Shown: positions 1-7,749, counted from the first letter of the stretch. The stretch is 15,109 nucleotides of DNA from Pseudomonadota bacterium (GCA_020354085.1 CP070641.1:2073686-2088794); one strand, 5' to 3'. Translations and numbers: made by a program. Notes: generated from the letters alone by a model not told the origin.

Positions 1-1242
1 CACGCGATCAGTATCCGCATCCGCCAGGATCTTGATGAAACCGCTCGCCACGCCACCGGCTTTGGCGCGGCCGTTGGCAGCGAACGGGAAGTTGCCGGTG
101 CGATAACGCGCACCGAGTTTGCGCAGCGCCTGTTCACTTTTACCGGCCCACGCAATCTCGGGTAGCGTGTAGATCACCGCAGGGATGCTTTCGTAGTTGA
201 CGTGCCCGTGGCCACCGGCGATGGACTCGGCCACCATCATTCCCTCTTCAGAGCCTTTGTGCGCGAGCATCGGTCCGCGCACCACGTCGCCGATGGCATA
301 GACGCCGGGCAGATTGGTGCAGCAGCACTCGTCGACATGCACGTAACCCCATTCGTCGAGCAAGAGCCCGCTCTCGGGTGCAAACAAACCGTGGGTGTTG
401 GGACGGCGGCCTACCGCAACGATCAGCTTGTCGAAGCTCTCCTGATGATCGCCGTTTTTGTCCTGGTAGCCGACCGTGACCGCCTTGCCCTCAACTTTGC
501 TCGTCATCACGCGCGCACCGAGGCGCACATCGAGACCCTGGGCGGTAAAATGCTTGAGCGCCTCCTTGGCAACTTGCTCGTCGGCCATTGCCAGGAACTC
601 GTCCTGCGCCTCAAGCATCACCACTTCCGCCCCCAAGCGCCGCCAAACACTCCCGAGCTCGAGACCAATCACACCGGCACCAATGATCCCGAGGCGCTTG
701 GGTACCGCTGCGAAGGCGAGCGCGCCGCTCGAATCGACGATCACATCATCGTGTAGCGGAGCCGCGCCGATCGCCACTGGCTGCGAGCCGGTGGCAAGAA
801 TTATGTGCTCGCCCTGTAATGTCCGCGACTTGCCGTCGTGCGACGTGACCTCGATCTGTTTATTGGCCAGTAACTTGCCAGTGCCGGCGATGGCGGTCAC
901 GCCGTTCGCCTTGAACAGGCTGCCAACTCCGCGGGTGAGTTCGCCGACGACCTTGTCCTTATGCGCCATCATGCCCGCCAAGTCGAGCGTCAAGCCTTGC
1001 GCACGTATCCCGAACTGTGCGCCGTGGTCGCGCACGTGCGCGAAGGTCTCCGAGGCTTCAAGCAACGCCTTGGAGGGAATGCAGCCAATATTGAGACACG
1101 TACCACCCAAGGCCGCTTCGCCTTTGGCATTTCGCCAGTTGTCCACGCAAGCGGTATTAAGGCCAAGCTGGGCACAGCGTATGGCCGCGACATAACCGGC
1201 CGGGCCGGCGCCGATGACAACGACGTCGAATTTATCCGTCAT
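1..1242 (-). CDS. lpd: Dihydrolipoamide dehydrogenase (E3), C-terminus cut by the window edge
   Basis: E3 flavoprotein of the 2-oxoglutarate dehydrogenase complex; it reoxidises the dihydrolipoyl arm of E2 and passes electrons to NAD+ through FAD and a redox disulfide. The reading frame is open from the ATG at 1242 to base 1, giving 414 residues of a family usually near 470-480. Visible are the FAD-binding GAGPAG (11-16), the redox-active pair C49/C54 in GGTCLNIGC, the NAD-binding GAGVIG (188-193) and the second FAD motif AIGD ending at D319. The catalytic His-Glu pair near the C-terminus lies outside the window. It starts 44 bp after the sucB stop, so it is the third gene of a sucA-sucB-lpd operon and is most likely the dedicated E3 of that complex. 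The ribosome site is weak (AAGG about 11 bases upstream). It could also serve pyruvate dehydrogenase or glycine cleavage; I cannot tell whether the genome has a second E3. Confidence 0.97.
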   Translation of the reverse strand, partial: MTDKFDVVVIGAGPAGYVAAIRCAQLGLNTACVDNWRNAKGEAALGGTCLNIGCIPSKALLEASETFAHVRDHGAQFGIRAQGLTLDLAGMMAHKDKVVGELTRGVGSLFKANGVTAIAGTGKLLANKQIEVTSHDGKSRTLQGEHIILATGSQPVAIGAAPLHDDVIVDSSGALAFAAVPKRLGIIGAGVIGLELGSVWRRLGAEVVMLEAQDEFLAMADEQVAKEALKHFTAQGLDVRLGARVMTSKVEGKAVTVGYQDKNGDHQESFDKLIVAVGRRPNTHGLFAPESGLLLDEWGYVHVDECCCTNLPGVYAIGDVVRGPMLAHKGSEEGMMVAESIAGGHGHVNYESIPAVIYTLPEIAWAGKSEQALRKLGARYRTGNFPFAANGRAKAGGVASGFIKILADADTDRV

Positions 1243-1286
1243 GCGGTTGGTCGCCTTGGTTGTTGTCGTGGCAAGCGGGCCATGCC

Positions 1287-2522
1287 TCAAACGCCCATCA
1301 GCACGCGCGCAGGATCTTCCAGCATTTCCTTGATGGTGACCAAGAACTGCACCGCTTCGCGTCCGTCGATGATGCGGTGGTCGTACGACAACGCCAGATA
1401 CATCATCGGTCGCGCCACGATCTGTCCGCCCTCGACCATGGCCCGATCCTCGATCTTGTGCATCCCGAGAATCGCACTTTGCGGCGGGTTCAGTATGGGT
1501 GTCGACATAAGTGAGCCGAACACGCCTCCGTTGGTAATGCTGAAGGTGCCGCCGGTGATTTCTTCGATGGTGAGCTTGCCATCTTGCGCCTTTTTGCCGT
1601 AGTCCTTGATGCGCGCCTCGATGGTGGCCATGTCCATCTGATCGGCGTCGCGCAAGATGGGAACCACCAGTCCACGCGGGCTGCTTACTGCAATGCCGAT
1701 GTCATAGAAACCGTGATAGACGATGTCGTTACCGTCGATCGAGGCGTTGACCTCCGGAAAGCGGCGTAGCGCCTCGACCGCAGCCTTCACGAAAAAGGAC
1801 ATGAAGCCCAAACGCACACCGTGCTGTTGCTCGAAACGCTCGCGGTAGCGGTCGCGCAGTGCCATCACCGGCGCCATGTTGACCTCGTTGAAGGTGGTGA
1901 GCATCGCCGCGGTGCGCTGGGCTTCGACCAAGCGCTCCGCGATGCGCGCGCGCAGCCGTGTCATCGGCACGCGCTTCTCCGAACGGCCCTCCGTGCTTAC
2001 CGGTGGTGGCGACACGGCTGGGGCGGGTCTGGCTGGCGCTGGCACCGCGGCCGGCTTTTCGGCCGGCGCCGGTTTGGCGGCCAGGGCGACAGTCTTGCTC
2101 TCGACCACCTTGAGCACGTCTTCTTTTGTAACGCGTCCGCCGCGACCACTGCCCGTCACCTGCCCCGGATCGACGCCACGTTCGGCCATGAGTTTTTTGG
2201 CCGCCGGCATAACGGCGCCACCACTGGCCGCGACCCGTTCGCTCGCGGCCGGCGCCGCGGCTGCCACGGGTGCGGCCGCGCGCGCGGCGGCGTCGAGCCG
2301 GCCGATGACCTGGGCGGCGACAACCGTGGCACCGACCGGCGCCAAGATCTCGGCGAGCACGCCGCTTTCGGCTGCCGGGACTTCGAACACGACCTTGTCG
2401 GTCTCGATATCCGCAACGATCTCGCCTTGCTTAACCGCTTCGCCGGGCTGCTTGCGCCAGGCGGCGATGGTGCCGTCGGCAACGGATTCAGGAAAACTGG
2501 GAACCTTGATGTCAGTAGTCAT
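1287..2522 (-). CDS. sucB: Dihydrolipoyllysine succinyltransferase, E2 of 2-oxoglutarate dehydrogenase
   Basis: E2 core enzyme: it takes the succinyl group from E1 on a swinging lipoyl arm and transfers it to CoA, giving succinyl-CoA. The 411 residues match the usual 400-420. Domains in order: one lipoyl domain (about 2-78) with the lipoylated lysine K43 in ETDKV; an Ala-rich linker; the small E3/E1-binding domain (about 104-140, VMPAAKKLMAERGV through GRVTKEDVL); a long Ala/Pro linker (about 144-178); and the acyltransferase core with catalytic H382 and D386 in YDHRIIDG. The single lipoyl domain and the SFPESV start fit the succinyl rather than the acetyl enzyme. Its start lies 24 bp after the sucA stop, with only a weak GAGAG upstream, so expression probably depends on the operon transcript. 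The ATG at 2522 begins directly with the lipoyl domain, which supports this start. Confidence 0.98.
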   Translation of the reverse strand: MTTDIKVPSFPESVADGTIAAWRKQPGEAVKQGEIVADIETDKVVFEVPAAESGVLAEILAPVGATVVAAQVIGRLDAAARAAAPVAAAAPAASERVAASGGAVMPAAKKLMAERGVDPGQVTGSGRGGRVTKEDVLKVVESKTVALAAKPAPAEKPAAVPAPARPAPAVSPPPVSTEGRSEKRVPMTRLRARIAERLVEAQRTAAMLTTFNEVNMAPVMALRDRYRERFEQQHGVRLGFMSFFVKAAVEALRRFPEVNASIDGNDIVYHGFYDIGIAVSSPRGLVVPILRDADQMDMATIEARIKDYGKKAQDGKLTIEEITGGTFSITNGGVFGSLMSTPILNPPQSAILGMHKIEDRAMVEGGQIVARPMMYLALSYDHRIIDGREAVQFLVTIKEMLEDPARVLMGV

Positions 2523-2546
2523 AGGGTTCGCTCTCGAAACAGATTG

Positions 2547-5381
2547 TTAGTTCGTCGAGGGTTTGCCAAGCGCCTGCGCGATGAATTCCTGCATCTGCTT
2601 GACGTGCAGCTGATAGTTGCCGACCGCCGGCGCAGCCGCGATCGCGCGACCGGCATATTCGAGCTCAGTGCCGGGCGGCAGCGTGGCGCGCACATGATGT
2701 TGGCTCGGATACCAGGCGCCTTGGTTCTTCGGTTCTTCTTGACACCATACGAAACGGCGCGCGTTAGGATAGCGAGCGACCTCCTCACGCAGCACTTCCT
2801 CCGGGAATGGATAAAGCTGTTCAATGCGAATGATGGCAACGTCCTCGCGCTTGGTCTCACGCCGCGCCTCAAGCAAGTCGTAGTAAACCTTGCCGCTGCA
2901 AAGGATCACGGTCCGTACCGCGACTTCCGGCAGCGGGTCGAGCTCGCCGATCACCGTCAGATAATCATTCTGCGTGATGTCCTCGAGACTGCTGACCGAG
3001 AGGCGATGGCGCAACATACTCTTGGGCGTCATGACGATGAGCGGGCGGCGCGCGCGCCACAGCATCTGTCGCCGCAACAAGTGAAAGAACTGCGCCGGTG
3101 TTGTAGGCGAACACACAGACATGTTGTGTTCGGCGCATAGCTGTAGGTAACGTTCCAGCCGCGCGGAGGAGTGCTCCGGTCCTTGGCCTTCATAACCGTG
3201 TGGCAGGAACACGGTGAGCCCGCACAGACGGCCCCATTTCTGCTCGCCCGCGCTGATGAACTGATCGATCACCACCTGGGCGCCGTTAGCAAAGTCACCG
3301 AACTGCGCCTCCCATATCACCAACGTGCGCGGATCGGCCGTGGCATAGCCGTACTCAAAGGCCAGTACCGCCTCCTCACTCAAGGGCGAGTTGATCACGA
3401 CGAAACGAGGTTGGCCCTCGAAGAGGTTGCGCAGCGGCACATAGGCGCCGTTGTCGCGTTGGTTATAGATCGTGGCATGGCGATGAAAAAAGGTGCCGCG
3501 TCCGGCGTCTTGTCCCGAAATGCGAACGTTGTATCCGTCTTTGAGCAACGTGGCGTAGGCAAGGTTTTCCGCGAAACCCCAATCGAGCGCCATCGCGCCC
3601 GCTGCCATGCGCCGACGATTCTCCATAATCTTGCCCACCGCCGGATGCAGCTCGAATCCTTCCGGTACCTGGCTGAGACGCTCGGCCAACTCGCGCACAC
3701 GTTCGACGGCAATGCGCGTGCTGATCGGCTCCAAGTCCTCCGGCAAGTAGCGACTCCATTCGGTGGCGTGGGCGTAACTCGCGCGTTCCTTGGGCACGAA
3801 ACTCGGTACCACGATCTCGCCGCGCGCCAGCGCTTCCTGGTAACGCGTATAACGCGTCTCGGCTTCTTCGTTGCTCAGTACCCCGGTCTCGGCGAGCTTG
3901 CGCGCATAGAGCGTGCGCGTGGCGGGCAGTTCGCGGACGCGCCGATACATGACCGGCTGCGTGACGGTGGGCTCGTCGGCCTCGCTGTGACCGTGACGGC
4001 GATAACAGACGAGATCGATCACGACGTCCTTGTGAAATGTCATGCGGTAATCAAGCCCAAGCTGCACGGCGAACAACACGGCCTCGGGATCATCGCCATT
4101 CACGTGCAGGATCGGGGCATTCACCATCTTGGCGACGTCGCTGCAATAAAAGGTGGAACGCGCGTCCTGCATCAGGCTGGTGGTGAAGCCGATCTGATTG
4201 TTGACCACAATGTGCACGGTGCCCTTGGTGGAGTAGCCGCGCAGCTGCGACATGTTGAATGTCTCCATCACCACGCCTTGGCCCGCGAACGCGGCATCGC
4301 CGTGCACGACGACCGACAACACCCGCGCACCGTAGCGGTCGCGCAGCCGATCCTGGCGCGCGCGCACCGAGCCTTCAACCACGGGGCCGACAATCTCCAG
4401 GTGCGAGGGATTGAAGGCGAGTACCACGTGCACATTGCCGCCCGCAGTGGCGATGTCGGAGGAGTAACCGAGATGGTACTTGACGTCGCCGGTTCCGAGC
4501 CCAGCTGCATGCTTGCCTTCGAATTCGGCGAACAAGTCGGCCGGACGCTTGCCCATGATGTTGACCAAGACATTGAGCCGCCCGCGATGCGCCATACCGA
4601 CTACCACTTCGCGCACGCCGTGATTGCCGGCGCGTTGAATCAGTTCATCCAGCATCGGTATCAGCGACTCACTCCCCTCAAGCGAGAAGCGTTTCTGGCC
4701 GACGTACTTGGTGTGCAGATAGCGCTCCAGGCCCTCGGCTGCGATAAGGCGATCGAGGAGGGCACTGCGCACGTCACTTGGATAGTCAGGTACACCGCGC
4801 ACGCTTTCGAGCGAGCTCTGGAGCCAGCGCTTCTCGGCGGTGTCGGTGATGTGCATGTACTCCGCGCCTAGCGTGCCGCAATAGGTTTGCTGCAGGATGT
4901 CAAAGATGTCTTTGAGCGGGGCGCGCTTGGGCCCGGCCAACGAGCCTGTTTCGAATACAGTGTCGAGGTCGGCCTCAGTCAGGCCGTGATGACGTAAGTG
5001 CAGCTCCGCCAAGTCCTCGCTCTCGCGCAGGCCCAGCGGGTCGAGCTTGGCCACCTGATGGCCGCGGAAACGATAAGCGTTGATGAGCTGGAGCACGCGC
5101 ACTTGTTTTTGTGCGGGCTCGGCGCCGAGGGCAGGGATCTCAACTGCACGGCGCGCGCGCGCCAGATCCCGAAAGTGCGCGCGTACCACCGAGTGCGCAG
5201 TATCGGTCGCGCCGTTTACCCGCGGCAGACCCTCGAAGTAGCGCCGCCATTGTGGGTCGATGGCGCTCGGGTCGTGCAGATAGGCCTCGAACAGCTCTTC
5301 GAGGTAGGGGGCATTAGATCCCGCCAGGGCCGAGGTCTGCCACAGCGCGTGGAGACTCGACGTGCGTGTCCGCTCGTCCAT
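2547..5381 (-). CDS. sucA: 2-oxoglutarate dehydrogenase E1 component
   Basis: Thiamine-diphosphate-dependent E1 that decarboxylates 2-oxoglutarate and succinylates the lipoyl group of SucB; it controls entry into this TCA step. From the ATG at 5381 it is 944 residues, close to E. coli SucA (933). The N-terminal segment (LHALWQTSALAG... YLEELFEAYL) is the E2-binding helix region of the family. Active-site motifs: H265 in AHRGRLN, H303 in YHLGYSSD, NPSHLE (324-329), the diphosphate-binding GDAAFAGQG (361-369) and NNQIGFTT (394-401). In-frame starts at 5402 (ATG) and 5408 (GTG) would add 7 or 9 residues. I prefer 5381 because AAGGA (5386-5390) sits 4 bases ahead of it, the length fits better, and a perfect hairpin (5404-5422) covers the GTG at 5408. 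It is the first gene of sucA-sucB-lpd; no sdh genes lie upstream, unlike E. coli. Confidence 0.97.
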   Translation of the reverse strand: MDERTRTSSLHALWQTSALAGSNAPYLEELFEAYLHDPSAIDPQWRRYFEGLPRVNGATDTAHSVVRAHFRDLARARRAVEIPALGAEPAQKQVRVLQLINAYRFRGHQVAKLDPLGLRESEDLAELHLRHHGLTEADLDTVFETGSLAGPKRAPLKDIFDILQQTYCGTLGAEYMHITDTAEKRWLQSSLESVRGVPDYPSDVRSALLDRLIAAEGLERYLHTKYVGQKRFSLEGSESLIPMLDELIQRAGNHGVREVVVGMAHRGRLNVLVNIMGKRPADLFAEFEGKHAAGLGTGDVKYHLGYSSDIATAGGNVHVVLAFNPSHLEIVGPVVEGSVRARQDRLRDRYGARVLSVVVHGDAAFAGQGVVMETFNMSQLRGYSTKGTVHIVVNNQIGFTTSLMQDARSTFYCSDVAKMVNAPILHVNGDDPEAVLFAVQLGLDYRMTFHKDVVIDLVCYRRHGHSEADEPTVTQPVMYRRVRELPATRTLYARKLAETGVLSNEEAETRYTRYQEALARGEIVVPSFVPKERASYAHATEWSRYLPEDLEPISTRIAVERVRELAERLSQVPEGFELHPAVGKIMENRRRMAAGAMALDWGFAENLAYATLLKDGYNVRISGQDAGRGTFFHRHATIYNQRDNGAYVPLRNLFEGQPRFVVINSPLSEEAVLAFEYGYATADPRTLVIWEAQFGDFANGAQVVIDQFISAGEQKWGRLCGLTVFLPHGYEGQGPEHSSARLERYLQLCAEHNMSVCSPTTPAQFFHLLRRQMLWRARRPLIVMTPKSMLRHRLSVSSLEDITQNDYLTVIGELDPLPEVAVRTVILCSGKVYYDLLEARRETKREDVAIIRIEQLYPFPEEVLREEVARYPNARRFVWCQEEPKNQGAWYPSQHHVRATLPPGTELEYAGRAIAAAPAVGNYQLHVKQMQEFIAQALGKPSTN

Positions 5382-5385
5382 GGGT

Positions 5386-5390
5386 TCCTT
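5386..5390 (-). promoter_or_regulatory. Ribosome binding site favouring the 5381 start of sucA
   Basis: On the minus strand AAGGA is followed by ACCC and then the ATG at 5381. The spacing of 4 bases is a little short but this is the best Shine-Dalgarno match near any of the three in-frame starts. The 5402 and 5408 starts have only a weak AGGG, which itself lies inside a hairpin. Confidence 0.5.
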
Positions 5391-5403
5391 GTTGGCTCCC
5401 ATA

Positions 5404-5422
5404 CCCACACCCTGCGTGTGGG
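5404..5422 (-). promoter_or_regulatory. Perfect hairpin in the sucA leader
   Basis: The minus strand reads CCCACAC-GCAGG-GTGTGGG, a 7-bp perfect stem with a 5-base loop. It ends about 13 bases before the sucA Shine-Dalgarno and covers an alternative GTG start at 5408. It has no T-run after it, so it is not an intrinsic terminator. It could stabilise the mRNA 5' end, bind a regulator as DNA, or affect translation; which of these applies is unknown. Confidence 0.45.
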
Positions 5423-5430
5423 CCGGAACC

Positions 5431-5456
5431 TAAAAAAATAGTAGCAGGTTCGCTAC
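5431..5456 (-). terminator. Probable rho-independent terminator after dsbA
   Basis: Reading the minus strand, GTAGC-GAACCT-GCTAC forms a 5-bp stem (extendable by one G-T pair), followed by TA and seven Ts. It lies 31 bases after the dsbA stop and just before sucA. The stem is short, so termination may be partial. The same bases contain TGCTACTAT (5438-5446), which resembles an extended -10 element but has no recognisable -35, so part of this segment may instead act as a sucA promoter. Confidence 0.5.
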
Positions 5457-5458
5457 CG

Positions 5459-5474
5459 GCCGCCGCGCGGCGGC
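5459..5474. repeat. 16-bp perfect GC palindrome between dsbA and sucA
   Basis: GCCGCCGC followed by GCGGCGGC is fully self-complementary. It lies between the dsbA stop and the hairpin/T-run at 5431-5456. In RNA it would form a strong GC stem that could help pause polymerase before the terminator. A role as a protein-binding site is possible but unsupported. Confidence 0.55.
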
Positions 5475-5480
5475 AGCGGA

Positions 5481-5494
5481 GCGCTAGCTAGCGC
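5481..5494. repeat. 14-bp perfect palindrome over the dsbA stop codon
   Basis: GCGCTAG followed by CTAGCGC is fully self-complementary and contains the TAG stop of dsbA (5488-5490). It is the first of a row of inverted repeats that runs from the end of dsbA to the sucA start. Confidence 0.5.
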
Positions 5495-6126
5495 GCGGCG
5501 CGGCGGGTGCGCTCTTTGCTGGCCTTGTCGATCAGGAAGTCGACGACTTTCATGGCCGCCTCTTCGCCCCCGGCCATGCTCGGGCTGGTCAGGTACTTGC
5601 CGTCGACGGCCAGGGTGGGCACCGAGTGCACATTGAAATCCGCGTTCTGGCGCTTGGCGCGATCAAGCTTGATGCGCACGCCGAAGGAGGCGTAGGCATC
5701 CTGGAATTTCTTGGCATCACCGCCGTGCTTGGCGACGAACTTGGCGATCGCCTCGGGCGTGTTGTAGGCGCCCTTTTCCGTTTGCACAGCGTGAAAAAAC
5801 GGCCCGTGCAGCTTGTCGACCATACCGATAGCCTCGAAGGCGTAATAGGCCTGCGCGTGCACCAACCAACTCTGCGCCACACCAGGGGTGCGTACGAACT
5901 CGACCTTCGCGGGCTTGCGCTTGAGCCAGCGATTGAGTTCCGGTTCTAAGGTGTAGCAGTGCGGGCAACCGTACCAGAAGAACTCGCGCACCTCGATCTT
6001 GTCCCCCGTGTCGACCGGTTGCGCAAACGGCACCTCGCGATAGTGCACATTTTCTTCCGGCGCGGCGGCCTGTGCCGCCGACGCCATGCCAACAGCCAAA
6101 GTCATTGCCAATACGTATGCCTTCAT
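5488..6126 (-). CDS. dsbA: Thiol:disulfide interchange protein, DsbA family
   Basis: Periplasmic thioredoxin-fold oxidase that introduces disulfides into exported proteins. The 212 residues match DsbA (about 208 in E. coli). An N-terminal signal peptide (MKAYVLAMTLAVG..., hydrophobic to about residue 18, likely cut after A20 in AQA|AAPEE) precedes a thioredoxin fold with the active site C54-P-H-C57 in FFWYGCPHCY and the cis-proline P170 after VHSV. These are the only two cysteines, as expected of an oxidase rather than an isomerase such as DsbC. An all-alpha insertion (roughly 85-150) separates the two halves of the fold, as in DsbA. The ATG overlaps the mpl stop as ATGA, with a good GGGAGA 7 bases upstream, so the two are translated from one message. 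The partner DsbB is not in the window. DsbL is a close alternative name. The C-terminal tail is rich in Arg and Lys. Confidence 0.93.
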   Translation of the reverse strand: MKAYVLAMTLAVGMASAAQAAAPEENVHYREVPFAQPVDTGDKIEVREFFWYGCPHCYTLEPELNRWLKRKPAKVEFVRTPGVAQSWLVHAQAYYAFEAIGMVDKLHGPFFHAVQTEKGAYNTPEAIAKFVAKHGGDAKKFQDAYASFGVRIKLDRAKRQNADFNVHSVPTLAVDGKYLTSPSMAGGEEAAMKVVDFLIDKASKERTRRAAR

Positions 6127-7598
6127 GCCTGTTTCTCCCGTGAGGTTTGCGCAGCCGCCTGCAAGCGCTCGATCAGGCGCGCATGAATATTCTCGAAACC
6201 GCCGTTACTCATGATTAGGACATGATCGCCAGGACGCAGTTCCAGTGCAAGCTGATCCAGAATCGTGCCGACCGACTCGAACACCTGCCCGCGCCCTTCG
6301 AGCGGGCGGGTGACGCGATCCAGGTTCCACGTGAGATCGGCAGGGCGCGACAACAACACGCGATCGGCAAGGCCGAGCGAGGGCCCAAGCGTATCGCGGT
6401 GCACGCCCAGACGCATGGTGTTGGAACGCGGCTCGAGCACGGCCACGATGCGCGCGTTACCCACACGCGCGCGCAAGGCGCCCAAGGTGGCGGCAATGGC
6501 GGTGGGATGATGGGCGAAATCATCGTAGACCGTGATGTTGTTGACGACCGCACGGACCTCCAGGCGGCGCTTGACGTTGCGAAAGCTCGCAAGCGCCTGC
6601 AGGGCGACGTTCACCGGTACGCCGGCGTGACGGGCGGCGGCGATCGCCGCGAGCGCGTTGTGCATATTGTGCTGCCCGGGAAGTTCCCAGCGCGCCTCAC
6701 CGAGCACCGCACCCTCGAGCATGACGTCGAATTGGCTGGCATCGGCCTTGCGCGCGTGCGCGCGCCACAGATTCGGCGGCGTGTTCAGTGTGGCGCGCGA
6801 TGTGGCCGATGGCGCGTGCGTGGCGAAGTACTCGATCGGTGTCCAGCAACCCATGCGCAGTGTCTCGGTAAGCGCGCTATCACCTTGGTTGGCGATGATT
6901 CGGCCGTTCGCCGGGACGGTGCGAACCAAGTGGTGAAACTGCAGCTTGATGGCCTCGACGTCGGGAAAGATATCGGCGTGATCGTACTCTAGGTTGTTGA
7001 GGATCACGGTACGCGGGTGGTAGTGAATAAACTTCGAGCGCTTGTCGAAGAACGCCGAGTCGTACTCATCCGCCTCGATCACAAAGAAAGAATGCGCGGC
7101 CGCTCCCGACATCTCGTCTCCCGCGGCGCTCGTACGTTCGTGTACGTTGCCGAGACGCGCAGACACGCCGAAGTTCTCCGGTACGCCGCCTACCAAGAAG
7201 CCTGGCGCAAGCCCGGCGTACTCGAGGATCCAAGCGAGCAGGCTGGTGACGCTGGTCTTGCCGTGCGTGCCGGCTACCGCCAAAACCCAGCGTCCACGCA
7301 AGACGTGCTCGGCGATCCATTGCGGGCCCGAGGTGTAGGGCAGCCCCGCCTCGAGCACGGCCTCGACGGCCGCGTTGCCGCGCGACAGGGCGTTGCCGAT
7401 CACGACAACGTCGGGGTGCGGCGTCAGATGCGAGGCTAGATAACCTTCGCGCACCTCGATACCCTGGTGCGCCAGCTGGTCGCTCATCGGCGGATAGATC
7501 TTGGCGTCCGATCCCGTCACCCGATGGCCCAGCTCGCGTGCCAGGATGGCGACGCCGGCCATGAAGGTCCCGCCGATTCCGAGAATGTGAAGATGCAT
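6123..7598 (-). CDS. mpl: UDP-N-acetylmuramate:L-Ala-gamma-D-Glu-meso-DAP ligase
   Basis: Cytoplasmic Mur-ligase-family enzyme that attaches recycled murein tripeptide to UDP-MurNAc in an ATP-dependent step of peptidoglycan recycling. From the ATG at 7598 it has 491 residues (E. coli Mpl 457). Seen are the N-terminal nucleotide-binding GIGGTFMAG (7-15), the P-loop AGTHGKTS (109-116, K114), the central FFVIEADEYD (171-180) and NNLEYDHADIF (201-211) motifs, and the C-terminal ligase motif VYDDFAHHP (357-365). The HLHILGIGGTFM start and the NNLEYDHADIF motif separate it from MurC. Compared with E. coli Mpl there is an extra hydrophilic stretch of about 18 residues (151-169) just before the EADEYD motif, which explains much of the added length. 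An in-frame start at 7706 is open but unlikely, because a TATAAT box at 7653-7658 would then lie inside the gene. The gene overlaps dsbA by 4 bases. Confidence 0.95.
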   Translation of the reverse strand: MHLHILGIGGTFMAGVAILARELGHRVTGSDAKIYPPMSDQLAHQGIEVREGYLASHLTPHPDVVVIGNALSRGNAAVEAVLEAGLPYTSGPQWIAEHVLRGRWVLAVAGTHGKTSVTSLLAWILEYAGLAPGFLVGGVPENFGVSARLGNVHERTSAAGDEMSGAAAHSFFVIEADEYDSAFFDKRSKFIHYHPRTVILNNLEYDHADIFPDVEAIKLQFHHLVRTVPANGRIIANQGDSALTETLRMGCWTPIEYFATHAPSATSRATLNTPPNLWRAHARKADASQFDVMLEGAVLGEARWELPGQHNMHNALAAIAAARHAGVPVNVALQALASFRNVKRRLEVRAVVNNITVYDDFAHHPTAIAATLGALRARVGNARIVAVLEPRSNTMRLGVHRDTLGPSLGLADRVLLSRPADLTWNLDRVTRPLEGRGQVFESVGTILDQLALELRPGDHVLIMSNGGFENIHARLIERLQAAAQTSREKQA

Positions 7599-7652
7599 CG
7601 TCTTGCGAGGCGTCAGTTCCGTCGCCAGGGGTGGCGACAGCTTGGCGCGCCC

Positions 7653-7658
7653 ATTATA
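7653..7658 (-). promoter_or_regulatory. Likely -10 box of the mpl-dsbA transcript
   Basis: The minus strand has a perfect TATAAT here, 54 bases upstream of the mpl ATG at 7598. No good -35 lies 16-18 bases further upstream (CAGCGC at 17), so an activator may be needed or the match may be chance. If used, it gives a leader of roughly 45-50 bases and rules out the longer mpl start at 7706. Confidence 0.5.
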
Positions 7659-7711
7659 GGCCAGCGCGCAACGCGGCGCTGCCGACATCAAGCGGGGGCT
7701 ATTCAATTCGC

Positions 7712-7720
7712 TGTTACACT
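7712..7720 (+). promoter_or_regulatory. Possible extended -10 element for rnd
   Basis: TGTTACACT matches the TGn extension plus a 4/6 -10 hexamer (TACACT). It lies 29 bases before the GTG start of rnd, which would leave a leader of about 20 bases. No -35 match is seen at the usual distance, which is tolerated in extended -10 promoters. Confidence 0.35.
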
Positions 7721-7749
7721 AACGCAGCAGCCCGCCGCCTCGTTCAATC

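Noticed and set aside
2200..2310. GC-rich repetitive stretch in sucB, looked at as a tandem repeat or recombination site.
   Set aside because: It encodes the Ala-rich flexible linker between the lipoyl and E3-binding domains, which explains the repeated codons.
1821..3140. A 439-codon plus-strand frame across the sucA/sucB junction.
   Set aside because: The Arg/His/Gly-rich product has no domain and mirrors sucB and sucA codons; it is a GC shadow.
3171..4871. A 566-codon open frame on the plus strand opposite sucA.
   Set aside because: It lies wholly inside the well-supported sucA on the other strand and its product is rich in His and Arg with no recognisable domain. High GC third positions of sucA explain the lack of stops.
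7599..7706. A 36-residue extension of Mpl from an upstream start at 7706.
   Set aside because: The family starts at MHLHILGIGG, and the extension contains a perfect TATAAT box in DNA that looks intergenic.
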